Source: Verrucomicrobiia bacterium
GTDB taxonomy: Bacteria; Verrucomicrobiota; Verrucomicrobiia; Limisphaerales; JADLHS01
NCBI GenBank assembly: GCA_011525685.1
Contig: WYBW01000103.1
Location: 1-34,150 of the forward strand
DNA length: 34,150 nt
Reading direction: 5' to 3'
Within the stretch, counting starts at the first letter, position 1. Each line of letters begins with the position of its first letter. The notes below the pieces were generated by a model that did no database searches, was not told the origin of the DNA, and saw only the letters and a program-made list of their open reading frames with translations. A program made the translations under genes and the position numbers. Positions 1 to 7,342 of this stretch are shown here, piece by piece.

Positions 1-73
1 ACTCGTTGCCGTTCTTTCCGACTCATCGTCAAGGTCTCCATCAGGCCGGCAGTTGCTACCGCAACTGCCGCCC

Positions 74-122
74 AAAGGGGACATTTTCATCGAGTCCAAA
101 AGGGGACATTCTCAAAGAGTCG
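74..122. repeat. Two tandem AAAGGGGACATT-type repeat units
   Basis: Two near-identical units lie head to tail, at about 74-96 and 98-122. Each starts with AAAGGGGACATT and ends with a GAGTC-like tail. Motifs of the AAAGGGGACA type are often found beside transposon or REP-associated tyrosine transposase remnants in other bacteria, but no transposase is visible here. The repeat is seen directly; the link to mobile DNA is only inference. Confidence 0.5.
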
Positions 123-181
123 AGACATGCGTGAACTCACCAGTGGACAACCAAAGGCCGCGGCATTACGCTTCGAATGCC

Positions 182-385
182 ATGCAAGCCAAAGGGCTTC
201 GAGCCGTGCTGTTCATTGCCTGTGGACTCTCGCTGCTGGCAAGCGATTGCGCGTCGGTGCGTCCACCCAAGGATCAGGTGGCTTGGGAGATGCAACAGAA
301 GGAAGAGCTTCTTCACAGCCAGGCCAATCCGTTGTGGCGCTTTCTCCATGATGTCTGGCCCGTGGGGTGGTCTCCGTCTCCGTAG
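182..385 (+). CDS. Small putative lipoprotein or signal-peptide protein
   Basis: A 67-residue reading frame. Its hydrophobic N-terminus (about residues 7-22) is followed by a cysteine in LLASDCAS, an imperfect lipobox, and then a short charged region rich in Q, E and K. I chose the ATG at 182 because the signal-like segment begins there; an upstream extension would add low-quality sequence overlapping the tandem repeats at 74-122. The end overlaps the next frame by a few bases, as in a tight gene pair. I do not recognise the family. It could be spurious: it is short, and only the signal-like N-terminus and the position support it. Confidence 0.4.
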   Translation: MQAKGLRAVLFIACGLSLLASDCASVRPPKDQVAWEMQQKEELLHSQANPLWRFLHDVWPVGWSPSP

Positions 386-744
386 CAACCGCGGTGACCC
401 GTGTGCATACCGTTTTAATCATCCTGGCGACCTTCCTTGGCCTGTTGGGCTTTGCTTTCACGCTGGCCGGCGTCCTTGGCATGTTTCAATTGGATCGCAA
501 GGAGGGTGTCGGCTCGACAATGGTGGATGCCTTCCTTTCGGGTGGTGTTTTGACGGCACTGAGAGACCTGCACCAGCATTGGCCGCACAGACCCGAGCAG
601 CGGCGCTTTATTTATCTTGGCATTACTTGCATCGTGCTCTGCGCCATCTTCCTGGTGGCTGCACGATGCCTGAAACCTGACCGCCTTGACCAAGCACCGC
701 CAGCCTCAGCCGGCGTGTTGTGTGGCTTCAAAGTCACCGCCTGA
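367..744 (+). CDS. Small two-TM membrane protein, unknown function
   Basis: About 125 residues with two clear hydrophobic segments, roughly residues 15-40 (rich in L, I, F, G and A) and 83-100 (IYLGITCIVLCAIFLVAA). They are separated by a soluble loop containing HQHWPHRPEQRR, which suggests a cytoplasmic basic loop. The start is uncertain: GTG at 367 or a GTG shortly after it, because no ATG is available. It overlaps the end of the preceding small frame, which suggests translational coupling. It converges with the EamA transporter gene downstream. I do not recognise a family. Two well-formed transmembrane helices make it more likely to be real than its upstream neighbour. Confidence 0.5.
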   Translation: MVSVSVATAVTRVHTVLIILATFLGLLGFAFTLAGVLGMFQLDRKEGVGSTMVDAFLSGGVLTALRDLHQHWPHRPEQRRFIYLGITCIVLCAIFLVAARCLKPDRLDQAPPASAGVLCGFKVTA

Positions 745-802
745 CTGAAGGATTGATGTGCCTTGTCGCAATCCACCGCACATCAAGGTGCCGTAACCGC
801 AC

Positions 803-1723
803 TCATCTCACCAACGCCAGCCCCACCACCCCGGCCACGGCGATCGCCCCGCCGATGAGGGCGCGAGGGCTGACCTTCTCCTGCTCCATCACTCGCGCAA
901 ACGGAATCACCACCAACGGGGTGAGCGCGGTGACAGCGGTGACGATTCCGGTGGGTGTGGTTTTGAGCGCCCAGAGCATCAAACTCATGCCCACCGTCTG
1001 GCCGGCCAGGCTGTTCGCGAGCACCCACGGCCAGATGCGCCGCCATTTGTCGCGCGCGCTGGCGGTGTTCACGAAATCGCCCGTGCCACCCGGCAGTCGC
1101 ACGAAGTGGCGCTTGGCCACCAGCAACAAAATCCCGGCGATCAACAACCCGCCGAGCAGTCGTTGAAACGCCGCCGTCCCGCCGTCCATCGGCTCATTGT
1201 TCGCGAAAGCGATGGCGTATCCTTTCCGGCTCATCACTGCGCCCATGCCGTTGCCCGCGGCTCCGACAAGTGCAAAGGCAACACCTGACCAGAGTTTTCG
1301 TCGCGGAATGTGCAGATGTTCGCCGGGCGACAAGGCAGTCCCGACCCCCGCCAGGATGATCCCGACGCAAAGGATTTGAACCGCGCCCAGAGTCGTGCCC
1401 AGCCACAGCCACTCGATCACCGCGGCAATGGGCGCGGTCCCGCATTGAATCAGCAGCACCGAAAGCCGCGAGCCAAGGCGGGGCAATGCCTCGAACAAGC
1501 CGGCGTCGCCGATGCCGATGCCGACCAGGCCGCTCAACAGGAACATGGGCAGGGCGCCGCCACTGAGTCCATTGCCGCCGGTGAACGCCCAACACCCGAG
1601 GAAGAACGTTGCCAGCGCAAGCCGCCAAAAATTCGCCTCGATGCCCCCGATGAGTTTGGCCGTGCGCGTGCCGCACACGACGGAGATCGAGAAACAAAAC
1701 GTGGCTAGAAACGCGGCGAACAT
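803..1723 (-). CDS. EamA/DMT-family transporter
   Basis: A 306-residue integral membrane protein with about ten hydrophobic segments, built as two tandem EamA units (about residues 1-135 and 165-306). This is the standard size and layout of drug/metabolite-transporter superfamily exporters. The N-terminal segment, the glycine-rich helices (GLVGIGIGDAGLF) and the C-terminal LIGGAIAVAGVVGLAL helix are typical. The substrate cannot be told from sequence; relatives export metabolites or amino acids across the inner membrane. It is the last gene of a four-gene minus-strand operon and begins 6 bases after the stop of the glycosylase gene, so it is probably cotranscribed with it. The family is secure, the substrate unknown. 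Confidence 0.9.
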   Translation of the reverse strand: MFAAFLATFCFSISVVCGTRTAKLIGGIEANFWRLALATFFLGCWAFTGGNGLSGGALPMFLLSGLVGIGIGDAGLFEALPRLGSRLSVLLIQCGTAPIAAVIEWLWLGTTLGAVQILCVGIILAGVGTALSPGEHLHIPRRKLWSGVAFALVGAAGNGMGAVMSRKGYAIAFANNEPMDGGTAAFQRLLGGLLIAGILLLVAKRHFVRLPGGTGDFVNTASARDKWRRIWPWVLANSLAGQTVGMSLMLWALKTTPTGIVTAVTALTPLVVIPFARVMEQEKVSPRALIGGAIAVAGVVGLALVR

Positions 1724-1729
1724 GCCGGG

Positions 1730-2344
1730 TCAGTCGGGCAATTCCAAGGCGCGCCAGAGATACCATGAGGCCACGGAGCGATGCGGCCGCCAACGTTCGC
1801 CGTGCGCGAGCAGTTCCTTGGGCGTGGGCAGTTCGGCCAGACCGTAAACGCGGGCAAACCCGCACCGCACTCCGTAATCGGTCGCCGGCAGCACATCGGG
1901 CCGACCCAACGTGAACATGAGCAGCATCTCGACCGTCCACGGCCCGACGCCACGCACGGTGGTGAGCCGCTCGAGGATTTCCTCATTGGACAGCTTCTTG
2001 ATTTCGCGCGACGTGGGAACAACGCCCGCCAAGGTCTTGGCGGCGATGTCTTTGACCGAAGCGGTCTTTGCACGGGAAAGCCCCGCGCCGCGGAGGTCTT
2101 CATCGGGAGTCGCGAGCAGGTCTTCCGGTTTGGGAAAGCGGCGATGCGGATAAAGCGCCCTGACGCGGCGGAGAATGGTGCCGGCCGCCGTGCCGTTGAG
2201 TTGTTGATGTGCGACAGCTTGGACGAGCGATTGAAAGGGGCTGCGATGATGGGCGGGGGCAAGCCGGCACGGACCGACTTGCTTGATGACGCGCGCAAGC
2301 GTCCGGTCCGCCCGCAGAAGATGATGGACGGCGGCCTGATTCAT
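1730..2344 (-). CDS. alkA: DNA-3-methyladenine glycosylase II-like (HhH-GPD)
   Basis: A 204-residue base-excision repair glycosylase that removes alkylated purines from DNA. The helix-hairpin-helix lies at about residues 128-140 (VRGVGPWTVEM). The GPD-type catalytic aspartate is in LPATDYGVR (D156), and the family QQLNG motif is at 47-51. It lacks the extra N-terminal domain of E. coli AlkA and so belongs to the shorter bacterial 3-methyladenine glycosylase group. Its start codon overlaps the stop of the NTF2-like gene (ATGA, 4 bases), so the two are translationally coupled. Nothing in the sequence suggests an Ada-type regulator. The HhH-GPD family is secure; the symbol is used loosely. Confidence 0.9.
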   Translation of the reverse strand: MNQAAVHHLLRADRTLARVIKQVGPCRLAPAHHRSPFQSLVQAVAHQQLNGTAAGTILRRVRALYPHRRFPKPEDLLATPDEDLRGAGLSRAKTASVKDIAAKTLAGVVPTSREIKKLSNEEILERLTTVRGVGPWTVEMLLMFTLGRPDVLPATDYGVRCGFARVYGLAELPTPKELLAHGERWRPHRSVASWYLWRALELPD

Positions 2345-2874
2345 GCCCGCGCGACCAGCGCACCATCCACCAGCAAATGCGAAAGCGTGCGGATCGTTTC
2401 AATCCTAAAGATGAGCCAGTCGCCGTTGGCCTTCTTCAAATGGAACTTCAACTCCTGCACCTGAAAATCACTCTGGTCGGAGGAGGTGACTTTCGCCGTG
2501 AGATGAACTATGGCGGATTGTTTGTCAGGCGCGAGGGTCACGTTCAGGTCAAGGAATTCGATCTTCAGGTGCTTGAACCGCGCATGAGCGAGTTTGGCCG
2601 TCTCGATGATTTCGTCGCGACCGGCCAGCGAATGTTGCGAGCCGCCGCGCCAGTTTACGGTGATTTCGATCTCGGAATCAAAATAGCCGGCCAGCTCCTG
2701 GATGGCGGCCCCCCGGCTGAGGAGGCCTTGATCCGGCCGGATCGAAGCAGCCTGCGCCAACTTCGCGAGCCGCTGGCGAATGACCCTTTCTGGACCGGGG
2801 AAAAAAAACGTGTAGAGCCAATAGCCCAATCCGACCAGCACCAGTAGCAGCACGAGACGGACGACAATCTTCAT
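2341..2874 (-). CDS. Membrane-anchored NTF2/SnoaL-like protein
   Basis: A 177-residue protein with one N-terminal transmembrane anchor (about residues 3-27, VVRLVLLLVLVGLGYWLYTF). The soluble domain of about 140 residues has the feel of an NTF2-like cone fold: an early helical part, DEIIETAKLAHARFKHLKI in the middle, then beta strands ending in VQELKFHLKKANGDWLIFRIETI. That last pattern (W followed by I..IE) is the usual final strand of SnoaL/DUF4440-like proteins. No catalytic residues can be assigned. It overlaps both neighbours by ATGA junctions, downstream of signal peptidase and upstream of the glycosylase. The position next to lepB may mean a role at the membrane, but that is inference. 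Confidence 0.75.
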   Translation of the reverse strand: MKIVVRLVLLLVLVGLGYWLYTFFFPGPERVIRQRLAKLAQAASIRPDQGLLSRGAAIQELAGYFDSEIEITVNWRGGSQHSLAGRDEIIETAKLAHARFKHLKIEFLDLNVTLAPDKQSAIVHLTAKVTSSDQSDFQVQELKFHLKKANGDWLIFRIETIRTLSHLLVDGALVARA

Positions 2875-3449
2875 AGCAGCAGTTTGCCCACGATGCGGTC
2901 GCGCGTGGCCACGCCGAGGTAATGATCGTCAATGTGCATCGCCCGATTGTCGCCCACCACGAAATACTCGTCCGGGCCGAGCGTTTCCGGCGGCATGTTC
3001 CAGCGACTGGGCGACTTCACGTAGGGTTCCTCCAGCACCTTGCCGTTGACGAGCAGCCGGCCATTGACAAATTCAACCGTCTCGCCGGGTTCACCCACGA
3101 TGCGTTTCATGTACATGATGCTGTTGCCGGCCAGGCGGATCGAAACCACGTCGCCGCGGCGCGGCGGATGCCGAAGGTAGGCCACCCGACTGACCAGATG
3201 GATGCTGCCCTCGCGCAGCGTCGGAGACATGCTCGGTCCGGTGATGCGCACCGGCGGCAGCAGCACGAACTTGAAAAGCACGAACGCGGCGACCACCAGC
3301 ACGCCGATGCGAATGAGCGTCCTCCTGGGGTTGCGGCCGATCAGGATCGTCCGCAGCCACCAGACCAGACCATGCTTGTCCTGTTCGCTCTGCATGTGCA
3401 TCGCCAAATGCCAGCCGCTCGATGTGGCGAAAGTCTCGGCGGAGTCCAC
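2871..3449 (-). CDS. lepB: Signal peptidase I
   Basis: A 192-residue inner-membrane serine protease that cleaves signal peptides from exported proteins. There is one transmembrane anchor (about residues 46-64). The catalytic serine is in GPSMSPTL (S73) and the catalytic lysine in MKRIVGEPGE (K115). The GDN box is at 166-168 (VVGDNRAMHIDDHYLG). The usual S.DSR after GDNR is replaced by HIDDH, an unusual but tolerable variant. The start at 3449 is tentative; ATGs at 3398 or 3392 would give a shorter cytoplasmic N-terminus. It heads a four-gene operon whose next gene starts inside its stop codon. The promoter must lie in the repeat-rich gap upstream. Confidence 0.93.
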   Translation of the reverse strand: MDSAETFATSSGWHLAMHMQSEQDKHGLVWWLRTILIGRNPRRTLIRIGVLVVAAFVLFKFVLLPPVRITGPSMSPTLREGSIHLVSRVAYLRHPPRRGDVVSIRLAGNSIMYMKRIVGEPGETVEFVNGRLLVNGKVLEEPYVKSPSRWNMPPETLGPDEYFVVGDNRAMHIDDHYLGVATRDRIVGKLLL

Positions 3450-3532
3450 GTGCCGCGCAAGTTCAGACTGGACCGGTCAGCGCGGCTCTGGAGGCGAACG
3501 CGAACCATGAATTCTGGCCGAGGTCCGAAATC

Positions 3533-3638
3533 CGAGGATCCGAAATCCGAAAGAAGTCCTAAGCCCAAATGCCGAGCGGCGAGCGTACGATTGGACCCGC
3601 AAAACATTTGGCCTTCGGCTTTCGGCTTTCGGATTTCC
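3533..3638. repeat. Inverted repeat of TCCGAAATCCGA modules
   Basis: Direct copies of TCCGAAATCCGA at 3533-3553 face complementary TTCGGCTTTCGGATTT modules at 3613-3638, forming an imperfect stem. A related pair occurs at 31819-31890, so this is a dispersed palindromic repeat family in the genome. Confidence 0.6.
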
Positions 3639-3753
3639 ACTTGACGACTTGGCTCGTTGATTGAGGCGGCCTTGGACGCGGGTTGGTTCCTCGCTGTTTT
3701 CAGTGGAATGGAATTGCGAAGGTGCGGGTGAATGATCTGGAGTCTTGGCAACG

Positions 3754-3895
3754 GTCTCCCTCTCCCGGCGGGAGAGGGAAAAAGGGTGAGGGAGAGTCTG
3801 CGCATCCATCGGGGCGGGCTGAAATGAGTCCCTGCGCCCCGGGTTTTCCACGCGCTCTCCCCCACCCCGCCCCTCTCCCGCTGGGAGAGGGAGAC
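3754..3895. repeat. 142-bp long inverted repeat (CTCTCCC/GGGAGAG family)
   Basis: The left arm (3754-3796) and right arm (3854-3895) are near-perfect reverse complements. Each arm also contains its own small palindrome (CTCTCCCGGCGGGAGAG-like), so the DNA can fold as one long hairpin or as a cruciform with two side hairpins. No gene lies inside. It resembles the GGGAGAGGG repeat elements dispersed in many bacterial genomes. Confidence 0.7.
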
Positions 3896-3966
3896 CCGCT
3901 GTACGCTCCAGGCGGCTCCTTGGTTCCGGTTTCATTCGCCCGAGAACAGCAAAGAACCCGCGGGTT

Positions 3967-4179
3967 GGGCGCATCTCATTTTCTTGCAGGGGGCGCCGAG
4001 GCGATGCCGTAGCGCAGACTTCCAGTCTGCCGGGTCGCGGATTTCCAATCCGCAAACGCGGCGAATTCCTGGCCTGCCACGCCGTGCCTAAGCCCGCCGA
4101 CTGGAAGTCGGCGATACCGCAGGTGGGGAAACCTGCGCTACGCCAGGAATGCCTGCCTGCAATAAACTGAGATGCGCCC
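3967..4179. mobile_element. 213-bp MITE-like element, copy A, with 9-bp target duplication
   Basis: The element begins GGGCGCATCTCA and ends TGAGATGCGCCC, a perfect 12-bp terminal inverted repeat. It is flanked on both sides by the same 9-bp direct repeat CCGCGGGTT (3958-3966 and 4180-4188), the footprint of a transposition event. Inside is a 133-bp palindromic core (4009-4141) starting GTAGCGCAG and ending CTGCGCTAC. It codes for nothing. Two more copies with the same 213-bp geometry lie at about 16395-16607 and 27045-27257, and core-only copies at 6086-6218 and 11645-11777. A transposase from elsewhere in the genome presumably mobilised it; none of matching type is identified here. Confidence 0.8.
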
Positions 4180-4241
4180 CCGCGGGTTTCGTTGAAGGTT
4201 TTTGGCTTGAGCAACGTTGGCGGGCGGCGTAGGAGTCGGCC

Positions 4242-5153
4242 ATGCCGATTCATCTGCCCACCCTCTCGCGCCGGGAATTCCTGAAGCGTTGCCTCGTGGC
4301 CGGCGCCGCGCTGGCCGCCAGTCCCGGCCTGCTGGCCGCGGCGCGCCGCGCCGACTCCAGTTCGGTGGCGCTGCTGGCCGACACGCACATCGCCGCCGAC
4401 CGCGCGCGCGTGGTGCGGGAGGTCAACATGACGCAGCATCTCCAAACGGTGACGCAGGAACTGCTCGAATTGCCGCGGCGACCGGCCGGCGTTTTCATTC
4501 TGGGTGACTGCGCTCTCAGCAGTGGCGAGAGCGGAGATTACGCCACGCTGATGGAATTGTTGAACCCGCTTCAGGCGGGCGGGCTGCCAGTTCACCTGGC
4601 CTTGGGCAATCACGATCATCGCGAGAATTTTTGGGAGGCGGTCAAGGCCCAGAAGGCCGCCAATCGCCCAATGGTGGACCGGCACGTGGCGATGGTCGGC
4701 ACCTCGCACGTGAACTGGTTCATGCTCGATTCACTGGAGAAGACGCTGCAAACGCCCGGGTTGCTCGGGCAGGCGCAATTCGATTGGCTGGCCAGGACGC
4801 TGGATGCCAACCGCCGCAAGCCCGCGATCATTCTGGTTCACCACAATCCCGGCACAGGCGAGAACAACACCGGGTTGAAGGACACGGCCGCCTTGCTCGA
4901 GATCACCCGCCCGCGCAAACAGGTTAAAGCCTGGATCTTCGGCCACACGCACCAGTGGAGCGTGACTGAGGACGCGAGCGGCATCCACCTGGTGAACCTG
5001 CCGCCCGTGGCCTACATCTTTCGCCAGGGCAATCCCAGCGGTTGGGTGCGCGCGACCACGCGACGGGACGGTCTCCGGCTGGAATTGCGGAGCGTGGATG
5101 CCCAGCATCGGCAACACGGGCAGGTGGTGGACTTGAAGTGGCGCGCGGGGTGA
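4242..5153 (+). CDS. Tat-exported calcineurin-like metallophosphoesterase
   Basis: 303 residues. The N-terminus carries a twin-arginine signal (SRREFLK, residues 9-15) and a hydrophobic stretch ending AAA at about 34, so the folded, metal-loaded enzyme is exported. The metallophosphoesterase motifs are in order: D47-x-H49 (ADTHIA), G88-D89 (ILGDC), G122-N-H-D-H (122-126), VHHNP with H200, and GHTH at 234-237. These residues bind two metal ions and hydrolyse phosphomonoesters or diesters; the substrate is unknown. It is followed 6 bases later by an alpha/beta hydrolase gene, probably one transcript. The MITE ends about 60 bases upstream, so the promoter may lie between or inside the repeat. 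Confidence 0.9.
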   Translation: MPIHLPTLSRREFLKRCLVAGAALAASPGLLAAARRADSSSVALLADTHIAADRARVVREVNMTQHLQTVTQELLELPRRPAGVFILGDCALSSGESGDYATLMELLNPLQAGGLPVHLALGNHDHRENFWEAVKAQKAANRPMVDRHVAMVGTSHVNWFMLDSLEKTLQTPGLLGQAQFDWLARTLDANRRKPAIILVHHNPGTGENNTGLKDTAALLEITRPRKQVKAWIFGHTHQWSVTEDASGIHLVNLPPVAYIFRQGNPSGWVRATTRRDGLRLELRSVDAQHRQHGQVVDLKWRAG

Positions 5154-5159
5154 AACCAA

Positions 5160-5834
5160 ATGATCGCGAGGGAACTGACCATCCCGCTGGCGGATGCCGC
5201 CTTGGGCGGCGAATTGAACCTTCCCCACGGCACCACCGGACTGGTGATCTTTGCGCACGGCAGCGGCAGCAGCCGGCACAGTTCCCGCAATCAAAGCGTC
5301 GCACGCACATTGCGTCAACGGGGTTTGGGGACGTTGCTATTTGATTTGCTCACGGCCGAGGAGGAACGGGCGGAACTTCATACCCGACATCTTCGCTTCA
5401 ACATCCCCTTCCTCGCGGAGCGACTCGTGGCGGTGACTCAGTGGGCGCGCCAACAACCCGGCTGCGGCGATTTGAACGTCGGCTTCTTCGGCGCCAGCAC
5501 CGGAGCGGCGGCGGCACTGGTCGCGGCGGCGAACTTGCCAGACCTCGTCCGCGCGGTTGTGTCGCGCGGTGGCCGGCCTGATCTGGCCGAGGCGACGCTC
5601 GACCAGGTGAAAGCGCCCACCTTGCTGATCGTGGGCGGGGCGGATACGCCCGTCATACCATTGAACCAGCACGCCTGCTCGCGCCTGCGCTGCGAGAAGT
5701 CGCTCCGCATCATTCCTCATGCTTCGCACTTGTTCGAGGAGCCCGGCGCGCTGGAGAGAGTTGCTGAGATGGCCGCCGATTGGTTCGTCACACATCTGGC
5801 AACATCCACTGGGACATTATCCAAGATTCAATGA
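5160..5834 (+). CDS. Dienelactone-hydrolase-like alpha/beta hydrolase
   Basis: 224 residues with an alpha/beta-hydrolase fold and no signal peptide, so cytoplasmic. The oxyanion-hole region FAHGSGSSRHS is at 31-41. The nucleophile elbow GASTGA gives S113, the acid is D162 in IVGGADTPV, and the histidine is probably H190 in PHASHLFEEPG. The HLFEEPGALE ending is characteristic of the small dienelactone-hydrolase-like family often linked to phosphoribosyltransferases. The true substrate is not predictable. The start is set by the ATG 6 bases after the phosphoesterase stop. Confidence 0.88.
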   Translation: MIARELTIPLADAALGGELNLPHGTTGLVIFAHGSGSSRHSSRNQSVARTLRQRGLGTLLFDLLTAEEERAELHTRHLRFNIPFLAERLVAVTQWARQQPGCGDLNVGFFGASTGAAAALVAAANLPDLVRAVVSRGGRPDLAEATLDQVKAPTLLIVGGADTPVIPLNQHACSRLRCEKSLRIIPHASHLFEEPGALERVAEMAADWFVTHLATSTGTLSKIQ

Positions 5835-6085
5835 TTCGAACCCGAGAAATCAGACGTCATGGTCTGCGCTCGATGGTTTGAGGATGGGGTTGAGTTCCAC
5901 CGACTGTCCCGGAAGTGCAGAAGATCGCTGGAGTCGCGAAATAGGATTCCACGAATTCTCACCCTCGACCCTGTCCCCTACCGTAGCGGGGGGAAAAGTG
6001 AAAAGTGCTCGCTGACTCCGAACAGTTCGCTGGTGCGATTGCACCTGCATGTTTCGGCGGTGCAACGCCTCAGTCGTACTCGGCG

Positions 6086-6218
6086 GTAGCGCAGACTTCC
6101 AGTCTGCCGTATCGCCGAATTCCATTCGGCAGATCAGCCAAGCGCTCGGAAACGCCAGCGCTGGCGTGGGTCTGCAGATTGGAAACCCGCGATACGGCAG
6201 GATGGAATCCTGCCCCAC
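6086..6218. repeat. 133-bp palindromic core repeat, copy B (diverged)
   Basis: It starts GTAGCGCAGACTTCC and ends with a decayed CTGCCCCAC in place of CTGCGCTAC. Its 133-bp length matches the cores in copies A and D and in arsA. The outer arms of the 213-bp element are absent. The rest of the 5835-6307 gap shows nothing else I can name; it could hold the promoter for the next gene. Confidence 0.65.
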
Positions 6219-6307
6219 GAGCGCGCGCGCCGGGCAAGACTGAGGCCTTAACCGGCGGTGAAACATCCACCGGCGCTGGCATGGGGATTGCGGGCTTGCG
6301 AGAGCAC

Positions 6308-7342
6308 ATGAACTCAATGCGTCTGGAAATCTCCACACAACGGCAACGGCTTCTGGGCCGCACGGAGCGGCGCGGCTCGCAAACCGGCTTTCCCACGTGG
6401 GGCGCGTTTGCCTTTGGCGGAATCTTTGTGGCGGTGGGCACGGCCATCATGTTGGTGGGGCTGCGCGTGATTCCTGTGGACCCGAAGGGCGTCCACGCGC
6501 CGTGGTGGGTGTTGACGGTGATGGGCAGTGTGTTCGCGCTGGCGGGGCTGGCGGTGTGGGGCATGGCGGTGCGTCAATGGCGCTCGGAACAACGGCGGCG
6601 CGAGACCGAGCAAAGGAATCCTGGCGAACCCGCCCTGGCGGATTACGGCTGGGACATCACGGGTTTCACGCCATCGCGCTGGTCGCGCGCGGCCAAGGCG
6701 TTGGCGGGCGCCGGCGGCCTGACCCTGTTCCTCTCCATCTTCAACTACTGGGCGTTCTTTGCGAAAGGTCCGTGGATGGTCAAGGCCATTGTCTTTCTGT
6801 TTGATTTGATCCTGTTGGCGGTGTGGTGGGAGGCTGTTGTGCGCCTCGGCCGGGCGCTGAAGTTTGGCGGGTCGCGGATCGAGTTCGCGCGCTTTCCGTA
6901 CCGGCCGGGTGAGCCGGTGGTGCTGCGCTGGCATCCCGCGGACGGGATCGTGCAGGCGCGCAAAGGTTCGTTCGCGCTGCGCGGTGTGGAAGAATGGTTC
7001 GAGCACCGCGGCAGTGGCAAGAACCGCAGCGCGCATCTCGTGCAGGAGGAGTTCTGGCGGGCGACGTGGCAACTGGATGAGCCGCGGCTGTTCACGCGGG
7101 GTGAGATCGTGGAGTTGCGTTTCGAGCTTCCGGACGACGCGCCCTCCACACGATTGAGCACGGACAAGGACAAGCCGGTGTTCTGGGAATTCGAGGTGAA
7201 CCTGGATCTGCCGGGCTTGGATTTTGAGGAGACTTATCTCGTGCCGGTTTACGGGCCACAGCTTTTGAATCGGTTCAATCCGACAGTTTCGTCCACGCCG
7301 CTTGCCAAACCTCGGCAATTGTCCGTAAGCTGGGGAGGATGA
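6308..7342 (+). CDS. Four-TM membrane protein, DUF3592-like
   Basis: About 344 residues from the ATG at 6308. The reading frame runs further upstream, but that part is translated repeat B and should not be trusted. Hydrophobic segments fall at about residues 32-52, 66-88, 144-161 and 169-190, with a soluble C-terminal domain of about 150 residues. That domain contains beta-rich patterns (GSRIEFARFPYRPGEPVVLRW) like those of membrane proteins with a DUF3592-type extracellular domain. The stop codon overlaps the start of the alkaline phosphatase gene (ATGA), so the two are coupled. No catalytic motif is visible. It might be an accessory membrane protein for the exported phosphatase, but that rests on gene order only. 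Confidence 0.75.
   Translation: MNSMRLEISTQRQRLLGRTERRGSQTGFPTWGAFAFGGIFVAVGTAIMLVGLRVIPVDPKGVHAPWWVLTVMGSVFALAGLAVWGMAVRQWRSEQRRRETEQRNPGEPALADYGWDITGFTPSRWSRAAKALAGAGGLTLFLSIFNYWAFFAKGPWMVKAIVFLFDLILLAVWWEAVVRLGRALKFGGSRIEFARFPYRPGEPVVLRWHPADGIVQARKGSFALRGVEEWFEHRGSGKNRSAHLVQEEFWRATWQLDEPRLFTRGEIVELRFELPDDAPSTRLSTDKDKPVFWEFEVNLDLPGLDFEETYLVPVYGPQLLNRFNPTVSSTPLAKPRQLSVSWGG

Noticed and set aside
3477..4709. A 410-codon minus-strand frame over the repeat-rich gap
   Set aside because: It runs through three different repeats and antisense to the metallophosphoesterase; no domain is visible.
6005..6307. N-terminal extension of the DUF3592-like membrane protein
   Set aside because: It translates palindromic repeat B and gives typical repeat-derived residues rather than a protein domain.
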